Made by a program: the position numbers and the translations under genes. 24,060 nt of DNA from Gemmatimonadota bacterium (GTDB taxonomy: Bacteria; Gemmatimonadota; Gemmatimonadetes; Gemmatimonadales; GWC2-71-9): the NCBI GenBank assembly GCA_016880225.1, contig JAEHDT010000266.1, positions 1 to 24,060 on the forward strand. Direction: 5' to 3'. A model generated the notes under the pieces. The model searched no databases. It had not been told where the DNA came from and was given only the letters and a program-made list of their open reading frames with translations. This document shows positions 23,246 to 24,060 of the stretch, piece after piece; position 1 is the stretch's first letter; every line of letters begins with the position of its first letter.

Positions 23246-24060
23246 CTACAGCAGCTCGGCCAGCCCGGCGGCGAACCGCTCGGCCGCCGCAGTGATCGTG
23301 AGTGCCTGCATCGCGGCCGGATCGGGCGCGGGACCGGCCAGGGCGGCACGAATCGCCGCCACCAGGCCGTCCTCATCGTCGAGCGGGAAGAGCCGCGCCG
23401 CGCCTCCCACGAACTCGCGATGCGGCGGGATGTCGGATGCGACGACGCGGGTTCCGCACGCCACGCCTTCAATGGGTGCCAAGCCGAAGCCCTCGAAACG
23501 GCTCGGGCACACCACGACACTCGCGTCGCGGTACACGTCCACCATGGCCGCGTCGCTCAGGCCGCTCTCAATCGAGCACGGCACGCGCAGCTCGACCGCC
23601 AGGCGGCGCAGCCTCGCCTCTTCCGGTCCCCGGCCGATCAGGCGCACCGGCAGCAGCGGATCGAGCCGCGCCGCGGCGTGGAGCACCATCTGCTGATTCT
23701 TGGACGGCTCGAGACGTGACACGGTGACGATGTGCGGTGGCGCGGCCGCGCCGCCGGCGAGCGGCACAAAGCGGTCGGAGTCGTAGCAGTAGGGCACGTG
23801 CGCGCAGGGCACGCCAAACCGCTCCGTCACGCTCTCGACCGATGCCCGACTCGGCGCCCACACGGCGCGCGCCCGTCCCGCGATGAACCGGAGTCGGCTG
23901 TAGTAGCCCCGGCCCTCCGTGTATCGGCGCTGCCAACGCGGGAGACGGAAGAAACGACCGAATCCCCACCACACGAGGTCGGGACGACCGCCGCCGAGTC
24001 TCCACGGCGGGAGATCCCACACGTACAGCAGGTACGGACAACGCTGCCTCCGGGCGTAGC
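23246..24060 (-). CDS. GT4-family glycosyltransferase (5' end outside window)
   Basis: Open to the right edge. The segment upstream of the GTG at 24022 continues in frame as RRQRCPYLLYVWDLPPWRLG, a conserved N-domain strand, so the real start is beyond the window. About 270 residues are visible. VTVSRLEPSKNQQMVLHA carries the donor-binding Arg/Lys and EGFGLAPIE is E-x7-E, followed by SDIPPHREFVGGAARLF. The C-terminal half is complete. Its position at the end of the cluster, tail to tail with the preceding plus-strand gene, fits a multi-enzyme polysaccharide locus extending further right. Confidence 0.9.
   Translation of the reverse strand, partial: YARRQRCPYLLYVWDLPPWRLGGGRPDLVWWGFGRFFRLPRWQRRYTEGRGYYSRLRFIAGRARAVWAPSRASVESVTERFGVPCAHVPYCYDSDRFVPLAGGAAAPPHIVTVSRLEPSKNQQMVLHAAARLDPLLPVRLIGRGPEEARLRRLAVELRVPCSIESGLSDAAMVDVYRDASVVVCPSRFEGFGLAPIEGVACGTRVVASDIPPHREFVGGAARLFPLDDEDGLVAAIRAALAGPAPDPAAMQALTITAAAERFAAGLAELL

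Noticed and set aside
1..24060. tRNA, rRNA, CRISPR arrays, transposases, integrases or phage genes.
   Set aside because: Looked for on both strands by eye; no clover-leaf, no spaced direct repeats of array type and no mobile-element proteins were recognised.

Overview
This is about 24 kb of very GC-rich, gene-dense bacterial chromosome. It has overlapping ATGA/GTGA/TTGA gene junctions, many GTG/TTG starts and almost no intergenic DNA. The gene set (secreted GMC sugar dehydrogenase with a gluconate 2-dehydrogenase subunit 3, TIM-barrel sugar isomerases, a DUF1080 protein, ArgR, PBP1A, many GT4 glycosyltransferases) fits a soil-type Gemmatimonadota or a similarly high-GC lineage such as Acidobacteriota. 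That assignment is inference, since no rRNA is present.

Region 1 (1-5891, + strand) looks like a keto-sugar operon. It holds two sugar phosphate isomerase/epimerase-like TIM barrels (the first cut by the window edge), a GMC flavoprotein overlapping its Tat-exported small subunit, a Gfo/Idh/MocA oxidoreductase and finally an exported peroxiredoxin. The peroxiredoxin frame is interrupted by a single in-frame TGA exactly at the peroxidatic cysteine position. A stem-loop with SECIS-like geometry follows the TGA. I read this as one selenoprotein gene (5304-5891, Sec80), not as two small ORFs. This is the most interesting item in the window.

Region 2 (5896-12887, - strand) begins with PBP1A, an amidohydrolase and argR. 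It continues with a DUF1080 (3-keto-disaccharide hydrolase-like) protein, a nucleoside-permease-type MFS transporter, a CcdA/DsbD-like membrane electron conduit and an exported thioredoxin. The last two converge tail to tail with the seleno-peroxiredoxin and could supply it with periplasmic reductant. The DUF1080 protein and the transporter fit the sugar theme of region 1.

Region 3 (12888-16991) contains tyrosyl-tRNA synthetase with a good sigma70-type promoter that predicts a leaderless mRNA, a YdjM-like membrane protein ending in a 15-bp tandem repeat, and, on the minus strand, an orphan DppC-like permease translationally coupled to a class V aminotransferase.

Region 4 (16992-24060) opens with a patatin-like phospholipase fused to a C-terminal single-cluster ferredoxin. 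An envelope-polysaccharide cluster follows: a minus-strand operon GT4-GT2-GT4-GT4 whose last two genes are a tandem duplication, a divergent plus-strand GT4 transcribed from an overlapping bidirectional promoter, and a last GT4 running off the right edge.

No rRNA, tRNA, CRISPR array, transposase or phage gene was seen. There is no gene-free stretch over 300 bases.
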